From Bacteroidales bacterium (GTDB lineage Bacteria; Bacteroidota; Bacteroidia; Bacteroidales; UBA932): a DNA stretch of 52,155 nucleotides. Position 1 is the stretch's first letter. The number at the start of each line of letters is the position of its first letter. The position numbers were made by a program, and so were the translations under genes. A model generated the notes under the pieces. It saw nothing but the letters and a program-made list of their open reading frames with translations. It was not told where the DNA came from and did not search any database. Positions 1 through 8,197 of the stretch are shown piece by piece. Where the stretch lies: NCBI GenBank assembly GCA_017617655.1, contig JAFZVU010000045.1, positions 1-52,155 on the forward strand, written 5' to 3'.

Positions 1-1227
1 CGGGGAGGTGCCGGTGTCGTAGCAGTTGATGCGGTTGCGGTCGCGATAGTCCTCGTTCCACTTGTGCTCGCCCCATCTCGCCGCATCCGGCAATTCCTGC
101 TTGGGATACGCTACGGGGCCGCTCTTAGTGCAGAGCTTCTGCCCGAGCTTGACGGCGCCAGCGGGGCAATACTCCACGCAGCGGCCGCAGGCCACGCAGT
201 TCTTGGGATCCACCTTGGCTACGTATGCGCTGCGGGAAAGGTTCGGAGTGTTGAACAGCTGAGATGTACGCAGCGCGTTACATATCTTGACGTTGCAGTT
301 GCAGATGGCGAAGATCTTGCCCTCACCGTCGATATTTGTAACCTGATGGACAAAACCGTGGTCCTCGGCCTTGCGGAGGATAGCCATAGCCTCGTCGTAT
401 GTAATGTAATGGCCGCGGCCCGTCTCCGCACAGTAGTCAGCCATGTCGCCGACGCCGATGCACCAGTCGCGGTAGTCGTCCGCACAGCCCTCGTCCATTT
501 TCTTGCGGCCGTAGCGGCAGCTGCAGATGCCAACTCCCAGATGCCCCTCATAGCGTTTCAGCCAGTATGAGAGGTGCTCTATATCCACCGACTGGTTTTC
601 CATCGAGATGGCCTTCTCCACCGGGATAACGTGCATACCGATACCGCTTCCACCCATAGGCACCATCGGAGTGATTTTCTCCAGAGGCAGGAAAGTCATG
701 CGCTCGAAGAACATCGCCAGTTCAGGATGCTTGTCCATCAGGTCGGTATTCATGTTGGTGTACTCAGCGCTGCCGGGCACGAACATGGGCACCCAGTATA
801 CGCGGTCTTCGCGATTGTAGGTAGTGCCGGGTATAGGGCCGTCCTTGGTGTATTTGTCTCCGTAGTCATACTCCACCATGCCAAAGTACGACAGCTTGTC
901 GAGCAACTCGTCCAGAGATGCGTCGTCAGGGGTGTAGTGCTTGGCTGCGTTCATCTCGTGCAGCAGCTCGTAGCTGTGATGCTTGCGCACCTTGAAGAAA
1001 TCCTTCGGCAGCATGTCCAGCAACAGGTCGAGAGCCGCCTCGCGGGTTACGGCATCCATCTCGTCCTCGAAGATGCAGGCCAGGCCCCAGTATTCGGGGG
1101 CGTCGGAATCCATCTTGATCTTTCCGGGAACGCGGTCCGTCACATGGCGGACGAATTTCAGGAGCTTCGGGTTCGGGTTCTTATCCCCTTTGTGTTTGGG
1201 GACGAACTTTGTCGACATTTCAGGCAT
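1..1227 (-). CDS. Iron-sulfur oxidoreductase, N-terminal 409 residues (runs off window)
   Basis: Open from an ATG at 1227 to the window edge, so the C-terminus is missing. Seen: a helical N-terminal region, a Cys cluster (C235, C237, C248, C256, C266), then a ferredoxin motif C344-x2-C347-x2-C350-x3-C354 followed by P355. The last residues (NCYDTGTSP) resemble the start of the Fe-S domain that precedes an FAD/NAD(P)-binding GltD-like module in large (about 800 aa) flavo-iron-sulfur oxidoreductases of anaerobes. An NAD(P)-linked flavin electron-transfer enzyme is therefore inferred, not seen. It starts 22 nt after hypB and looks co-transcribed with it. The alternative start at 1218 (M4) is in frame; M1 was kept because it leaves the shorter gap. 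Confidence 0.7.
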   Translation of the reverse strand, partial: MPEMSTKFVPKHKGDKNPNPKLLKFVRHVTDRVPGKIKMDSDAPEYWGLACIFEDEMDAVTREAALDLLLDMLPKDFFKVRKHHSYELLHEMNAAKHYTPDDASLDELLDKLSYFGMVEYDYGDKYTKDGPIPGTTYNREDRVYWVPMFVPGSAEYTNMNTDLMDKHPELAMFFERMTFLPLEKITPMVPMGGSGIGMHVIPVEKAISMENQSVDIEHLSYWLKRYEGHLGVGICSCRYGRKKMDEGCADDYRDWCIGVGDMADYCAETGRGHYITYDEAMAILRKAEDHGFVHQVTNIDGEGKIFAICNCNVKICNALRTSQLFNTPNLSRSAYVAKVDPKNCVACGRCVEYCPAGAVKLGQKLCTKSGPVAYPKQELPDAARWGEHKWNEDYRDRNRINCYDTGTSP

Positions 1228-1249
1228 AAGCTATAGTGTTTTATTGTTT

Positions 1250-1933
1250 TTATACTTCAGGGGCAGTCTTCCAAGTCCCCACTTCCTTCAGTATCCAGTC
1301 CGCAAGGACGTCAACACCTTCGCCGGTGCGGGCGCAGATGGGGATTATTCCGGCCTTGGGATTGCGCATGTGGACATACTCGGCGCATTTATCCATATCG
1401 AAATCGAAATACGGCAGCACGTCGATTTTGTTAATAATGACAAGGTCGCATACGGTAAACATCAGGGGGTATTTGAGAGGCTTGTCGTGGCCTTCGGGCA
1501 CGGACAGGATCATGGCGTTGCGGCAGGCACCAGTGTCGAACTCCGCCGGGCATACCAGATTGCCGACGTTCTCCAGAATTACCAGATCCAGACCGTTTTC
1601 CGGCAGGCCTGCGAGGCCCTGGCGGGTCATCTCAGCGTCCAGGTGGCACATGCCGCCAGTATGGAGCTGGATAGAATGCACTCCGGTCGCCTCAAGTATC
1701 TTCACGGCATCGACATCCGAATCGATGTCAGCCTCCATCACAGCCACGCGAACTTTATCCTTGATTCGATTCAGCAGCTGGATGAGCGTAGTCGTCTTGC
1801 CGCTGCCAGGCGATGACATAAGGTTGAGCAGGTACACTCCCCTCTCCTTCAGCTGACGCCTCAGCGCCGCTGCATCCTTGTCGTTGTCTTCAAAAACACT
1901 CTTCTTGATTTCTATAACTTTCACTGCATCCAT
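1250..1933 (-). CDS. hypB: Hydrogenase nickel incorporation GTPase HypB
   Basis: A 227-aa SIMIBI-class GTPase that delivers nickel to the [NiFe]-hydrogenase large subunit, usually together with HypA. Visible motifs: Walker A SSPGSGKTT (40-48), the conserved Cys-His metal site GGMCHLD (C96, H97), a further conserved Cys in NLVCPAEFD (C128) and the guanine-specificity motif NKID (168-171). The N-terminal His-rich nickel-storage stretch of some HypBs is absent; the protein begins almost directly with the G-domain lead-in. It follows the amylase gene by 2 nt and precedes the Fe-S oxidoreductase by 22 nt. No hypA or hydrogenase structural gene is in the window. Family assignment is firm; the target enzyme is unknown. 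Confidence 0.93.
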   Translation of the reverse strand: MDAVKVIEIKKSVFEDNDKDAAALRRQLKERGVYLLNLMSSPGSGKTTTLIQLLNRIKDKVRVAVMEADIDSDVDAVKILEATGVHSIQLHTGGMCHLDAEMTRQGLAGLPENGLDLVILENVGNLVCPAEFDTGACRNAMILSVPEGHDKPLKYPLMFTVCDLVIINKIDVLPYFDFDMDKCAEYVHMRNPKAGIIPICARTGEGVDVLADWILKEVGTWKTAPEV

Positions 1934-1935
1934 AT

Positions 1936-3630
1936 CTAGAACTTATAGATTGCTGCAGACACCGGGGAGATGCTGACTACGTCCCCTTTCTTAGTCTGCT
2001 TGTAAGTGCATTTCTTGTAGTTGCCGCCTATCAGCTCAGGCTTCGAAGGCTCTGAAGGAAGGGTGACTGTCACTGCTTTTGCGGAAGGGTTCAGCACCAC
2101 GTAGCAGCGCTCGCTTCCGAGCTTCCTCTCATACACCATCGGATACGGCTGGTCGAGCGAGCTGACCAGTCTCCATGAGGCATCTGCGCCCAGAGCCTTG
2201 ACCTCCTTGCGAAGCTGGAGCATCGCACGGACGTAGTACAGCAGCGAATTGTGGTCAGCCTCAGCCTTCTCGACTGTCATGCGGTTCGGGTCGGGATCCT
2301 GAGGGATGTATATCTTCTCAATGGGAGCCGTCGAGAAGCCGGCGTTTGTGGTGGCATTCCAGAGCATGGGGATGCGGCAGCCAGCCCTGAAACCGGAACC
2401 ATCAGTTGAAGGAGCTGCGGGATTTTGCTTGAGGCCGATCTCGTCGCCGTAATAGATGAACGGCACGCCCGGCATAGTCAGAAAGAAGGTCATGGCTACC
2501 TTGAGCTCTTCAGGATTCGTGCGACCTTCAGTGCAGACGCGGTTGAAGTCGTGGTTGCCGGTAGGCATGCAGACATAGCCCTTGCCTTTGACGGCATCGT
2601 ACTGATAAGTATAGAGGTCATACCACTCTTTCAAGGTTCCGGCGCCAGCCTCGTCGAAATAAGGGACAGACTGTGTGGCATTCGGGCCGAAACCGCGGCG
2701 GCCGTAGAAGAACAGTGTAGAGTAGTTGTAGCGGCCGTCGTGGCAGAAGAAGTCGAGGTCGAATCCGGCTTCGATAGACTGCTCGGGATTGAACCACTCG
2801 GCGATCAGCACTCCTTCCGGATATTCGCTGCCGAACCATTTCATCAGGTCGTCCTTCCATAACTTTATTGTTGCAGACTTGTCAGGGTCGTTCTTGACAA
2901 GGCTGGCTGCCATGTCCACCCTGAAGCCGTCAACACCTTTGTCCATCCAGAAGGATATTATGTTCTTGAGCTCGCGTCGCATAGACATCGGGCCGGGAGC
3001 GTCGACAGCCTGTTCCCAAGGGTGCTTAGGATTGGGATTAGCGAAACCGAAGTTAAGCGCAGGCTGGGTGTCAAAAAAGTTCTTGATATAGAAAGGCCCG
3101 CGCGGGGCGTCCGTGGCTACGAACTTGCTGAGCAGAGCAGCGTCGGGGCCGGTGACTCCCTCAGGTTTGAATGAGGGCCAGATATAATAGTCGGAGTAGC
3201 GCAGGTCCGGAGCTTCCTTCGACTGCAGGAACCATTCGCACTGGTCGGATGAGTGTCCGGCCACGAGGTCCATCACCACCTTGATGCCACGCGCATGAGC
3301 CTGACGGATCAGTTCCATGAGGTCGGAATTCGTACCGAAACGCTTGTCCACGCGGTAGAAGTCGATCACGTCATATCCACCGTCAGTCCATCCAGACACA
3401 TACACCGGGTTCAGCCAGATAGCCGTCACCCCTATCGACTGTATATAATCAAGACGAGATATTATGCCCGGGATATCCCCGATGCCGATGCCGTCGCTGT
3501 CCTGATATGAAGAGGGATAGATCTGATAGAAAACCGCGTCGCTAAGCCAGCTCGGCTGCTGAGGATTCTGCGCCGACACTCTTGCCATGCATCCCGCCAG
3601 CATCAGAAAGATGCAAATGATTCTTTTCAT
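1936..3630 (-). CDS. Secreted GH13 alpha-amylase family glycoside hydrolase
   Basis: A 564-aa protein with a Sec signal peptide (about 1-20, ending VSA-Q). The GH13 (beta/alpha)8 barrel is complete: region I DLVAGH (121-126), region II GFRVDM with nucleophile D239, region III LIAEWF with acid/base E278, region IV GNHD with D361. A C-terminal beta-sandwich follows (about 475-564). The start of the barrel (DAVFYQIYPSSYQDSDGIG) resembles alpha-glucosidase and oligo-glucosidase-like GH13 members, so it probably cleaves alpha-1,4 or alpha-1,6 glucans or oligosaccharides in the periplasm. The subfamily cannot be fixed by eye. It is the first gene of a tight group with hypB, an odd partner, and its likely promoter (3653-3684) touches a REP hairpin. 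Confidence 0.9.
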   Translation of the reverse strand: MKRIICIFLMLAGCMARVSAQNPQQPSWLSDAVFYQIYPSSYQDSDGIGIGDIPGIISRLDYIQSIGVTAIWLNPVYVSGWTDGGYDVIDFYRVDKRFGTNSDLMELIRQAHARGIKVVMDLVAGHSSDQCEWFLQSKEAPDLRYSDYYIWPSFKPEGVTGPDAALLSKFVATDAPRGPFYIKNFFDTQPALNFGFANPNPKHPWEQAVDAPGPMSMRRELKNIISFWMDKGVDGFRVDMAASLVKNDPDKSATIKLWKDDLMKWFGSEYPEGVLIAEWFNPEQSIEAGFDLDFFCHDGRYNYSTLFFYGRRGFGPNATQSVPYFDEAGAGTLKEWYDLYTYQYDAVKGKGYVCMPTGNHDFNRVCTEGRTNPEELKVAMTFFLTMPGVPFIYYGDEIGLKQNPAAPSTDGSGFRAGCRIPMLWNATTNAGFSTAPIEKIYIPQDPDPNRMTVEKAEADHNSLLYYVRAMLQLRKEVKALGADASWRLVSSLDQPYPMVYERKLGSERCYVVLNPSAKAVTVTLPSEPSKPELIGGNYKKCTYKQTKKGDVVSISPVSAAIYKF

Positions 3631-3652
3631 CGGATAAAGAAATTTGTTTCTG

Positions 3653-3684
3653 TAAATATACAGAAAACTTGCGAGCCGTCCAAG
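3653..3684 (-). promoter_or_regulatory. Candidate promoter of the GH13-hypB operon
   Basis: Read on the minus strand: CTTG (3684-3681), a 20-nt spacer, then TATATTTA (3660-3653), close to the Bacteroidetes TTTG/TAnnTTTG consensus. It lies 22 nt before the amylase ATG. The upstream box coincides with the outer end of the REP pair at 3682. Confidence 0.5.
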
Positions 3685-3776
3685 TGCGGTAGGTCAGCAA
3701 GATTATGTACGACCTACCTCAAAATAAGCCGTTTTTGCGGTAGGTCGGTCGAAAAAAGCAACGACCTACCGCACTT
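3682..3776. repeat. Paired REP-like hairpins, copy A
   Basis: Two successive imperfect palindromes with arms GTGCGGTAGGTC and GACCTACC(G/T)C: 3684-3720 and 3735-3774. They are separated by a linker AAAATAAGCCGTTTTT. The outer ends AAGTGCGG and CCGCACTT make the whole unit palindromic as well. Two more copies lie at 8198-8286 and 10127-10221. Loop sequences differ between copies while arms and linker are kept, as expected of REP/BIME elements mobilised by a RAYT. Confidence 0.85.
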
Positions 3777-3778
3777 CA

Positions 3779-4720
3779 TCAATATTTCTTCCCGGGGAAG
3801 AAGCGGTTCACGCGCTGGCAGTAGAGGCCGTACTCCGGATATTTGCCGCCGCTGATTTCCTCTGCGAGCGACGAGCTGCCCTGGAAGAGGACAACAAGCA
3901 GCAGTGCTCCGATGACGCTCCAGTTCAGGATGCCCATGCCGGCACCGATTGAGAAAATGTAGAATGCCACCCAGATACTCTGCTCTGCGAAATAGTTCGG
4001 ATGGCGGCTGCGGCTCCACAGGCCGACAGTGTTAAATCCCTTGTTGTAAGGCGCAGGAAGATCTTCCAGCTTGCGACCCTCTGCCAGCAAAGCATGCTTG
4101 CGGGTCTGGAATGCCCATTGCTGCTCGTCGGCGACAGTCTCCCAGATGATCAGGGCAAGCATCAGCACCGCAGCAACGCAGTCAATCCAGCCGAAGGGGG
4201 CGTCAGACCGCATGGCCACCAGTGCGGGGAAAGTAGTCATAAGCACCAGTGCGTTCTGATAGATTGAAATGAAGCCGAGGTCGAACAGAGTCCATGCCCA
4301 GCGCTTGCGGAAGGTGCTGCCGGAGCGGACGATTGCCCAGCGATAGTCTTCCACACCTTCCCAGAACTTAAGGCTGTAGGCTCCCTTGCGGGCGAAATTG
4401 AAGGTCAGTCGGATTCCCCAAAGAGTGGCCAGGACCGCCATCACCACCAGCCTCGGACCCATTCCGCCCTTGGCTGCTATAATCCACGTGTACGCGATGG
4501 GCAGCAGGCTCCAGAGCTTGTCCATCTGGCTGTTGTTGCCGGTGGCCTCGCCGACTATGAAACAGAATGCCGCACTGCATCCGGCTATTATCAGGAGAGT
4601 CTTCAGCGCGTCCATCTGGGTGGCGTCCAGCTTAGGGCCTACGGTGAAATAAAGGATCGGACATACAATGATGGACAGCACCAGCAAGGTGGCCATCAAG
4701 GGGATATTCATTTTTTTCAT
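3779..4720 (-). CDS. DUF1295 family membrane protein (steroid 5-alpha-reductase-like fold)
   Basis: A 313-aa polytopic membrane protein with about seven hydrophobic segments. The family signature is near the C-terminus: LWSRSRHPNYFAEQ (234-247) followed by a conserved tail (AEEISGGKYPEYGLY, 286-300, then NRFFPG). This is the NADPH-binding end shared by DUF1295, isoprenylcysteine methyltransferases and 5-alpha-reductases. Such proteins probably reduce or methylate a lipid-like substrate, but none is established. The stop lies 2 nt from REP copy A. It is 24 nt downstream of the DUF418 gene on the same strand, so co-transcription is likely. Confidence 0.85.
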   Translation of the reverse strand: MKKMNIPLMATLLVLSIIVCPILYFTVGPKLDATQMDALKTLLIIAGCSAAFCFIVGEATGNNSQMDKLWSLLPIAYTWIIAAKGGMGPRLVVMAVLATLWGIRLTFNFARKGAYSLKFWEGVEDYRWAIVRSGSTFRKRWAWTLFDLGFISIYQNALVLMTTFPALVAMRSDAPFGWIDCVAAVLMLALIIWETVADEQQWAFQTRKHALLAEGRKLEDLPAPYNKGFNTVGLWSRSRHPNYFAEQSIWVAFYIFSIGAGMGILNWSVIGALLLVVLFQGSSSLAEEISGGKYPEYGLYCQRVNRFFPGKKY

Positions 4721-4744
4721 AGTTCAGATCAGGTTGGTAAGGAA

Positions 4745-5890
4745 TTACTTGCTGCCAAGCCATGTGAGTTTGCGCCAGATGGTCTCCAGAGGGCCGCGCT
4801 GATGCTTCTTCGCCCACTGGCGGAGTATGATGATCTGCAGCACGACGATTGCGATGCCGGCAAGGAAAGACCAGGTCGTGCCGAAGACGTAGTGCATGCC
4901 CAGGCCCCAGCCGTAGAAGATGAAACTGCCAAGGATGGAGGACATCAGGTAGTTGGTCAGCGACATCCGGCCGAAGAAACATATATGTGACAATGCCTTG
5001 CGGAAGCCCTTGAAAGCGTACCAGAGCAGTACGACGCCGGAAACAATAAGCAGCAGCATGGCCAGATTGTAAAGAGGATGGATCAGCGAGTCGATCTTGC
5101 CGAAGAAGACATTGCCGTTGTTCCACTTGCCAGCAATCGAGCCGGCTGCCACAGCCAGCGCTGTCACGATGCATACCACACGCCATATTTTGAGGTGGTT
5201 GCCCTCATTGTAGAAGAGGCGGTGCCGCCCGAAGAGTATACCGAGGAAGAACAGGCCGATGGTCTGTGTGACGCGGCCTTTCATTACGAACCACAACCAT
5301 GATGCCTTGAAGCCGTACTGCAGGCTGGCTGCAGCGTGCTCCAGAAAGGTGCCGTCAGCACCGGTCCGGCCGATTTCCATATAGTATTTGCCCATCGCAG
5401 AGATGTCCGGCCGCCAGCCGCTCAGCAGACTGTAAATCTCCACAGGCTGGATCAGCAGCAAGATGGTGACGGCCCAGAGCAGAGGAGTGCAGAGGTAGCC
5501 GGCCGGAATCATCAGCAAGCCCCAGAGAGCGTAGAAAGTAAGGATGTCGCCGTCGTAGAACACCAGATTGATGATGCCGAAACCCAGCAGCAGAAGCATG
5601 CGCCATGCGAAGCGCAGCGAGAAGTCTTTCCCCTTCTGGGCCTGGTTATCCCTCATGATGAAGAAGCTCAGACCGAACAGCAGTGCGAAGATGCCATACA
5701 TCTTGCCGGACAGAAGGACCGTAAGGATATTGAATACTTTGCCGTCGAAAGGCAGAGCCCAGCTCACTTCTGGAGTGCCGAGGTTGAAATGTTCTACTGA
5801 GTGGTAAAGGATGATGCCGATTACGGCAATGCCCCTGAGGGCGTCAGCCACTTCGATGCGGCTGTTCTTGAGGCCTTGGGTCTGGTACAT
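4745..5890 (-). CDS. DUF418 family integral membrane protein
   Basis: A 381-aa protein with about ten membrane helices. It starts MYQTQGLKNSRIEVADALRG and carries the N-terminal RGIAVIGI segment and the C-terminal DUF418 block (LRQWAKKHQRGPLETIWRKL, then TWLG). The reading frame stays open upstream to 6103, but that part is a shadow of the neighbouring repeat gene. The ATG at 5890 is chosen because the conserved N-terminus begins there and a TATATTTG box sits just upstream (5909-5916). DUF418 proteins are of unknown function, with proposed roles in transport or envelope acylation. DUF1295 follows after 24 nt. Confidence 0.88.
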   Translation of the reverse strand: MYQTQGLKNSRIEVADALRGIAVIGIILYHSVEHFNLGTPEVSWALPFDGKVFNILTVLLSGKMYGIFALLFGLSFFIMRDNQAQKGKDFSLRFAWRMLLLLGFGIINLVFYDGDILTFYALWGLLMIPAGYLCTPLLWAVTILLLIQPVEIYSLLSGWRPDISAMGKYYMEIGRTGADGTFLEHAAASLQYGFKASWLWFVMKGRVTQTIGLFFLGILFGRHRLFYNEGNHLKIWRVVCIVTALAVAAGSIAGKWNNGNVFFGKIDSLIHPLYNLAMLLLIVSGVVLLWYAFKGFRKALSHICFFGRMSLTNYLMSSILGSFIFYGWGLGMHYVFGTTWSFLAGIAIVVLQIIILRQWAKKHQRGPLETIWRKLTWLGSK

Positions 5891-5908
5891 TCTGCAGGTA
5901 TTGTCCTG

Positions 5909-5916
5909 CAAATATA
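5909..5916 (-). promoter_or_regulatory. Candidate -7 box for the DUF418 gene
   Basis: The minus strand reads TATATTTG, an exact TAnnTTTG match, 19 nt before the chosen ATG at 5890. No clear -33 TTTG is visible at the usual distance. It supports the shorter start. Confidence 0.4.
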
Positions 5917-5918
5917 CA

Positions 5919-6335
5919 TTAATATGTGCTGAAGAAGAAATAGAATGCCGCCCAGCGTGTCGGAATATCCTTGGCGTGGCCGATGGTGCGGTAGTTGGAG
6001 TCCTGGACAGTGCCGTCGTCCTTGACATGGCCGATGGTGCGGTAGCTTGCATCCTGCACGGTGCCATCCTTCTTGATGTGGCCGACGGTCCGGTAGCTGG
6101 CATCCTGGACAGTGCCGTCGTCCTTCAGATGGCCGATGGTGCGGTAGCTGGCGTCCTGGATGGTGCCGTCCTTCTTGATATGGCCGACGGTGTGGTATGA
6201 CTTGTCCTGGATGGTGCCGTCAGATTTGATGTTGGCGACCGTCTGGTAGTTGGAATTGGTGATGGTCTGCGCGCGGCCGGGGATGGCGGCGAACAGCAGA
6301 CTGGCGAGCAGCAGAAGTTTGAAGAGTCGTGACAT
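5919..6335 (-). CDS. Secreted tandem-repeat protein, five to six 17-residue repeats (beta-flower-like)
   Basis: A 138-aa protein with signal peptide MSRLFKLLLLASLLFAAIPGRAQ (cleavage near GRA-Q), then repeats of the form YRTIGHLKDDGTVQDAS, 17 residues or 51 bp each: five full units and one partial (YRTIGHAKD), ending in an aromatic tail AAFYFFFSTY. The regular GHxKxDGTxQDxxYRT pattern suggests short beta-hairpins closing a ring, like '5-fold beta-flower' proteins of Bacteroidetes; the function is unknown. An in-frame ATG at 6374 exists, but an exact TAnnTTTG box (6362-6369) lies between the two ATGs, favouring 6335. The aromatic C-terminus may matter for outer-membrane targeting. Confidence 0.75.
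   Translation of the reverse strand: MSRLFKLLLLASLLFAAIPGRAQTITNSNYQTVANIKSDGTIQDKSYHTVGHIKKDGTIQDASYRTIGHLKDDGTVQDASYRTVGHIKKDGTVQDASYRTIGHVKDDGTVQDSNYRTIGHAKDIPTRWAAFYFFFSTY
5960..6240. repeat. 51-bp tandem repeats inside the beta-flower-like gene
   Basis: About five copies of a 51-bp unit (for example gatggtgcggtagct plus ggatggtgccgtc blocks on the plus strand). The repeats are nearly identical in places, so copy number could vary by slippage or recombination. Confidence 0.8.
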
Positions 6336-6361
6336 GACCGTCTGGATATCAAGTTTCTTAC

Positions 6362-6369
6362 CAAAGTTA
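6362..6369 (-). promoter_or_regulatory. Candidate -7 box for the repeat-protein gene
   Basis: The minus strand reads TAACTTTG, an exact TAnnTTTG match, 26 nt before the ATG at 6335. No convincing -33 box was found at 19-21 nt. Confidence 0.4.
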
Positions 6370-6427
6370 ATCATTTTTTGTAACAAAGGGAGTATCTTAG
6401 TGTCCGGAATCACAAGCCATTTGAAAG

Positions 6428-7297
6428 ATGGGAAAGAAGAAGAAACATGACCTTGCGGCCAGACGCCGCGCTTTCAGGATCTGGCAGAAGCTAGGATACT
6501 TTCCGTGGAGGAAAGCCGGCAAGGCCCGCAGCAAGGATTCCGGAGGTTTCTATAAGGGTGCTTTCGACTCTATTCCTTTTATGAACGAAGACGGCAAGCG
6601 TACATTCTCACACCTGCTGCTGCGCCCGGGATACATGATAAGGGATTATATAGGCGGCAAGCATGACAATTATCTCGCTCCCCTTGCCTCACTGATTATT
6701 TTCTACGCATTCTTCGCTTTGGTTTCTGCCATCATGCAGCCTGTCCAGCAAGAGAAGTCTGAGCCTGCTATCTTGAAGATGTCGTATGACACGGACGACG
6801 AGCTTGGATCAGGCATTCTCCGCAATACGATCGATATCGTCAAACGCGGTTATTTGTTCCTGTTTCTGGACCAGTACCCCGATGAAGTGGACACGCGTGC
6901 GGAAGCGGCAGTCGCCGCCCTTGAAGGAAAGCTCAGGAGTCAGGGTATCCCTCTGTTCCTCGGCAAGTTCATCTTCCTTTGGCTGGCGATGGCTCTGGCG
7001 CTTCGGAAATACAAGATCGGAATGTCTGCAGCCGCTGCCGGGTCGGCGTATATCCTATGTCAGTTCAGTTTCTTCATGCTGTTCGCCCTGCTGTTGTCAT
7101 TAGGAGAAAACACCACCATTGGAGTCGGACTTATGGCTATACTGATGACTATCGATTACTACCAGTGGTTAGGTGTCAGCGGCGGCAAGGCCTTCCGCCT
7201 GACCGTGAAAACTGGCTTGTTTTATCTGGGGCTGTTCATTCTTTTCCTACTGCTTATAAGTGCGGTGATTGTGCTGATAGCATGGATAAAAGCTTGA
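6428..7297 (+). CDS. DUF3667 family membrane protein
   Basis: A 289-aa protein with a basic N-terminus (MGKKKKHDLAARRRAFRIWQ), a conserved DUF3667 core RTFSHLLLRPGYMIRDYIGG (about 58-77) and then four or five transmembrane helices. The family is widespread in Bacteroidetes and of unknown function. The usual N-terminal zinc-ribbon cysteines of many DUF3667 proteins are not present, so this is a shortened version. It is transcribed away from the repeat gene, and the YtxH/holin pair follows on the same strand after 26 nt. Confidence 0.8.
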   Translation: MGKKKKHDLAARRRAFRIWQKLGYFPWRKAGKARSKDSGGFYKGAFDSIPFMNEDGKRTFSHLLLRPGYMIRDYIGGKHDNYLAPLASLIIFYAFFALVSAIMQPVQQEKSEPAILKMSYDTDDELGSGILRNTIDIVKRGYLFLFLDQYPDEVDTRAEAAVAALEGKLRSQGIPLFLGKFIFLWLAMALALRKYKIGMSAAAAGSAYILCQFSFFMLFALLLSLGENTTIGVGLMAILMTIDYYQWLGVSGGKAFRLTVKTGLFYLGLFILFLLLISAVIVLIAWIKA

Positions 7298-7323
7298 TAT
7301 GATGTATCTTAAATTGTAATAAT

Positions 7324-7500
7324 ATGAAAGCTAACACTTTTCTGGCCCTTATGGCCGGCCTGGCCGCCGGCGTCATGCTGGGCATCATGATAGCTCCTCA
7401 GAACGGTGAGGAGAACCGCAAGGAGTTCCGCCGCAAAGTCGATGAATTCCTTGACAAACATTGCAGCGAAAAAGGAAAGGAGGCCCCCGCAAATGAGTGA
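7324..7500 (+). CDS. Small YtxH-like membrane protein (58 aa)
   Basis: The 58-aa product begins MKANTFLALMAGLAAGVMLG. One glycine-rich transmembrane helix (about 5-22) is followed by IMIAPQNGEENRKEFRRKVDE. The helix, the AP-(Q/K)-G-E-E-(N/T)-R motif and the charged helical tail match the YtxH family of small envelope proteins. Its last 8 nt overlap the ATG of the next gene, so the two are translationally coupled. This pairing with a holin-like two-helix protein is common in Bacteroidetes and often linked to envelope stress; a specific role is not known. Confidence 0.82.
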   Translation: MKANTFLALMAGLAAGVMLGIMIAPQNGEENRKEFRRKVDEFLDKHCSEKGKEAPANE

Positions 7501-8182
7501 TTCCAATTATTTCGTACGTCCGGCAGAGAATCTGGCCAGTGACGCCCGCAACTATGTCGGCGCCCAGTGGGACAATGTCAAACTGCGCTCAGTGAAAGCC
7601 TTGTCCTCCGGCACAGGGAAGATATTCTGGGTCGTACTCGTATTTATACTTATAGCAGTTCTTGTGCTCACACTGTCTTTCGCCTTCGTGCTGTGGATCG
7701 GTGAAGCTCTCGGCAGCTACGCCGCCGGCGCATTCATAGTTTCAGGCGCCCTGCTGCTGATTCTGGTGGTAGTATTCCTGCTGCGCAAAGTCCTGTTCCG
7801 AAACACACTCGTTTCATCCTTCGTGAAGTCGTTCTTCCCGCATGGCAACGAAGTCGCTCACAATCAGGATGATCTTGAAAAGGCCATCCTGCGCAACGAA
7901 GTCGTTCTGACTCGCGAGGAGTGCCGCATCAACCAGAGCTTCGGCGAAGCAAAATCGTTCTACACCAGTCCCGGCTCCTACATGGACGGAGTTACTTCCA
8001 TAGTAAGCCGTATCGTTTCCCTCTTCGAGAAGAAGAAGGAAGAGAAGAAGGCGGAAGAGGAAGTCAAAGTAGAGGTCAAGGATGCCGTCAAGAGTGAGGC
8101 TGGAGACACTCCCGAAGCAGATGTTCAGGAGAAAAAGTCTTCCAGATCCAGGAAAACTACCAAGAAAGAAGCAGAAGAGTAG
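7493..8182 (+). CDS. Phage-holin-family (Phage_holin_3_6-like) inner membrane protein with charged tail
   Basis: A 229-aa protein starting MSDSNYFVRPAENLASDARN. Two transmembrane helices (44-68 and 75-97) form a hairpin typical of the PF07332-like family, which despite its name is mostly chromosomal and not phage. An unusual C-terminal extension follows: a conserved helical stretch (about 125-175), then a lysine/glutamate-rich disordered tail (EKKKEEKKAEEEVKVEVK) with a final RSRKTTKKEAEE. The open frame extends upstream to 7406, but that part is a shadow of the YtxH gene; 7493 gives the conserved N-terminus and the coupling overlap. Function unknown, probably in envelope homeostasis. Confidence 0.8.
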   Translation: MSDSNYFVRPAENLASDARNYVGAQWDNVKLRSVKALSSGTGKIFWVVLVFILIAVLVLTLSFAFVLWIGEALGSYAAGAFIVSGALLLILVVVFLLRKVLFRNTLVSSFVKSFFPHGNEVAHNQDDLEKAILRNEVVLTREECRINQSFGEAKSFYTSPGSYMDGVTSIVSRIVSLFEKKKEEKKAEEEVKVEVKDAVKSEAGDTPEADVQEKKSSRSRKTTKKEAEE

Positions 8183-8197
8183 TTATTTCAAGGCGGG

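Noticed and set aside
7493-8182. Possible prophage remnant because of the holin-family protein
   Set aside because: No other phage genes nearby; this family with YtxH is a normal chromosomal pair in Bacteroidetes.
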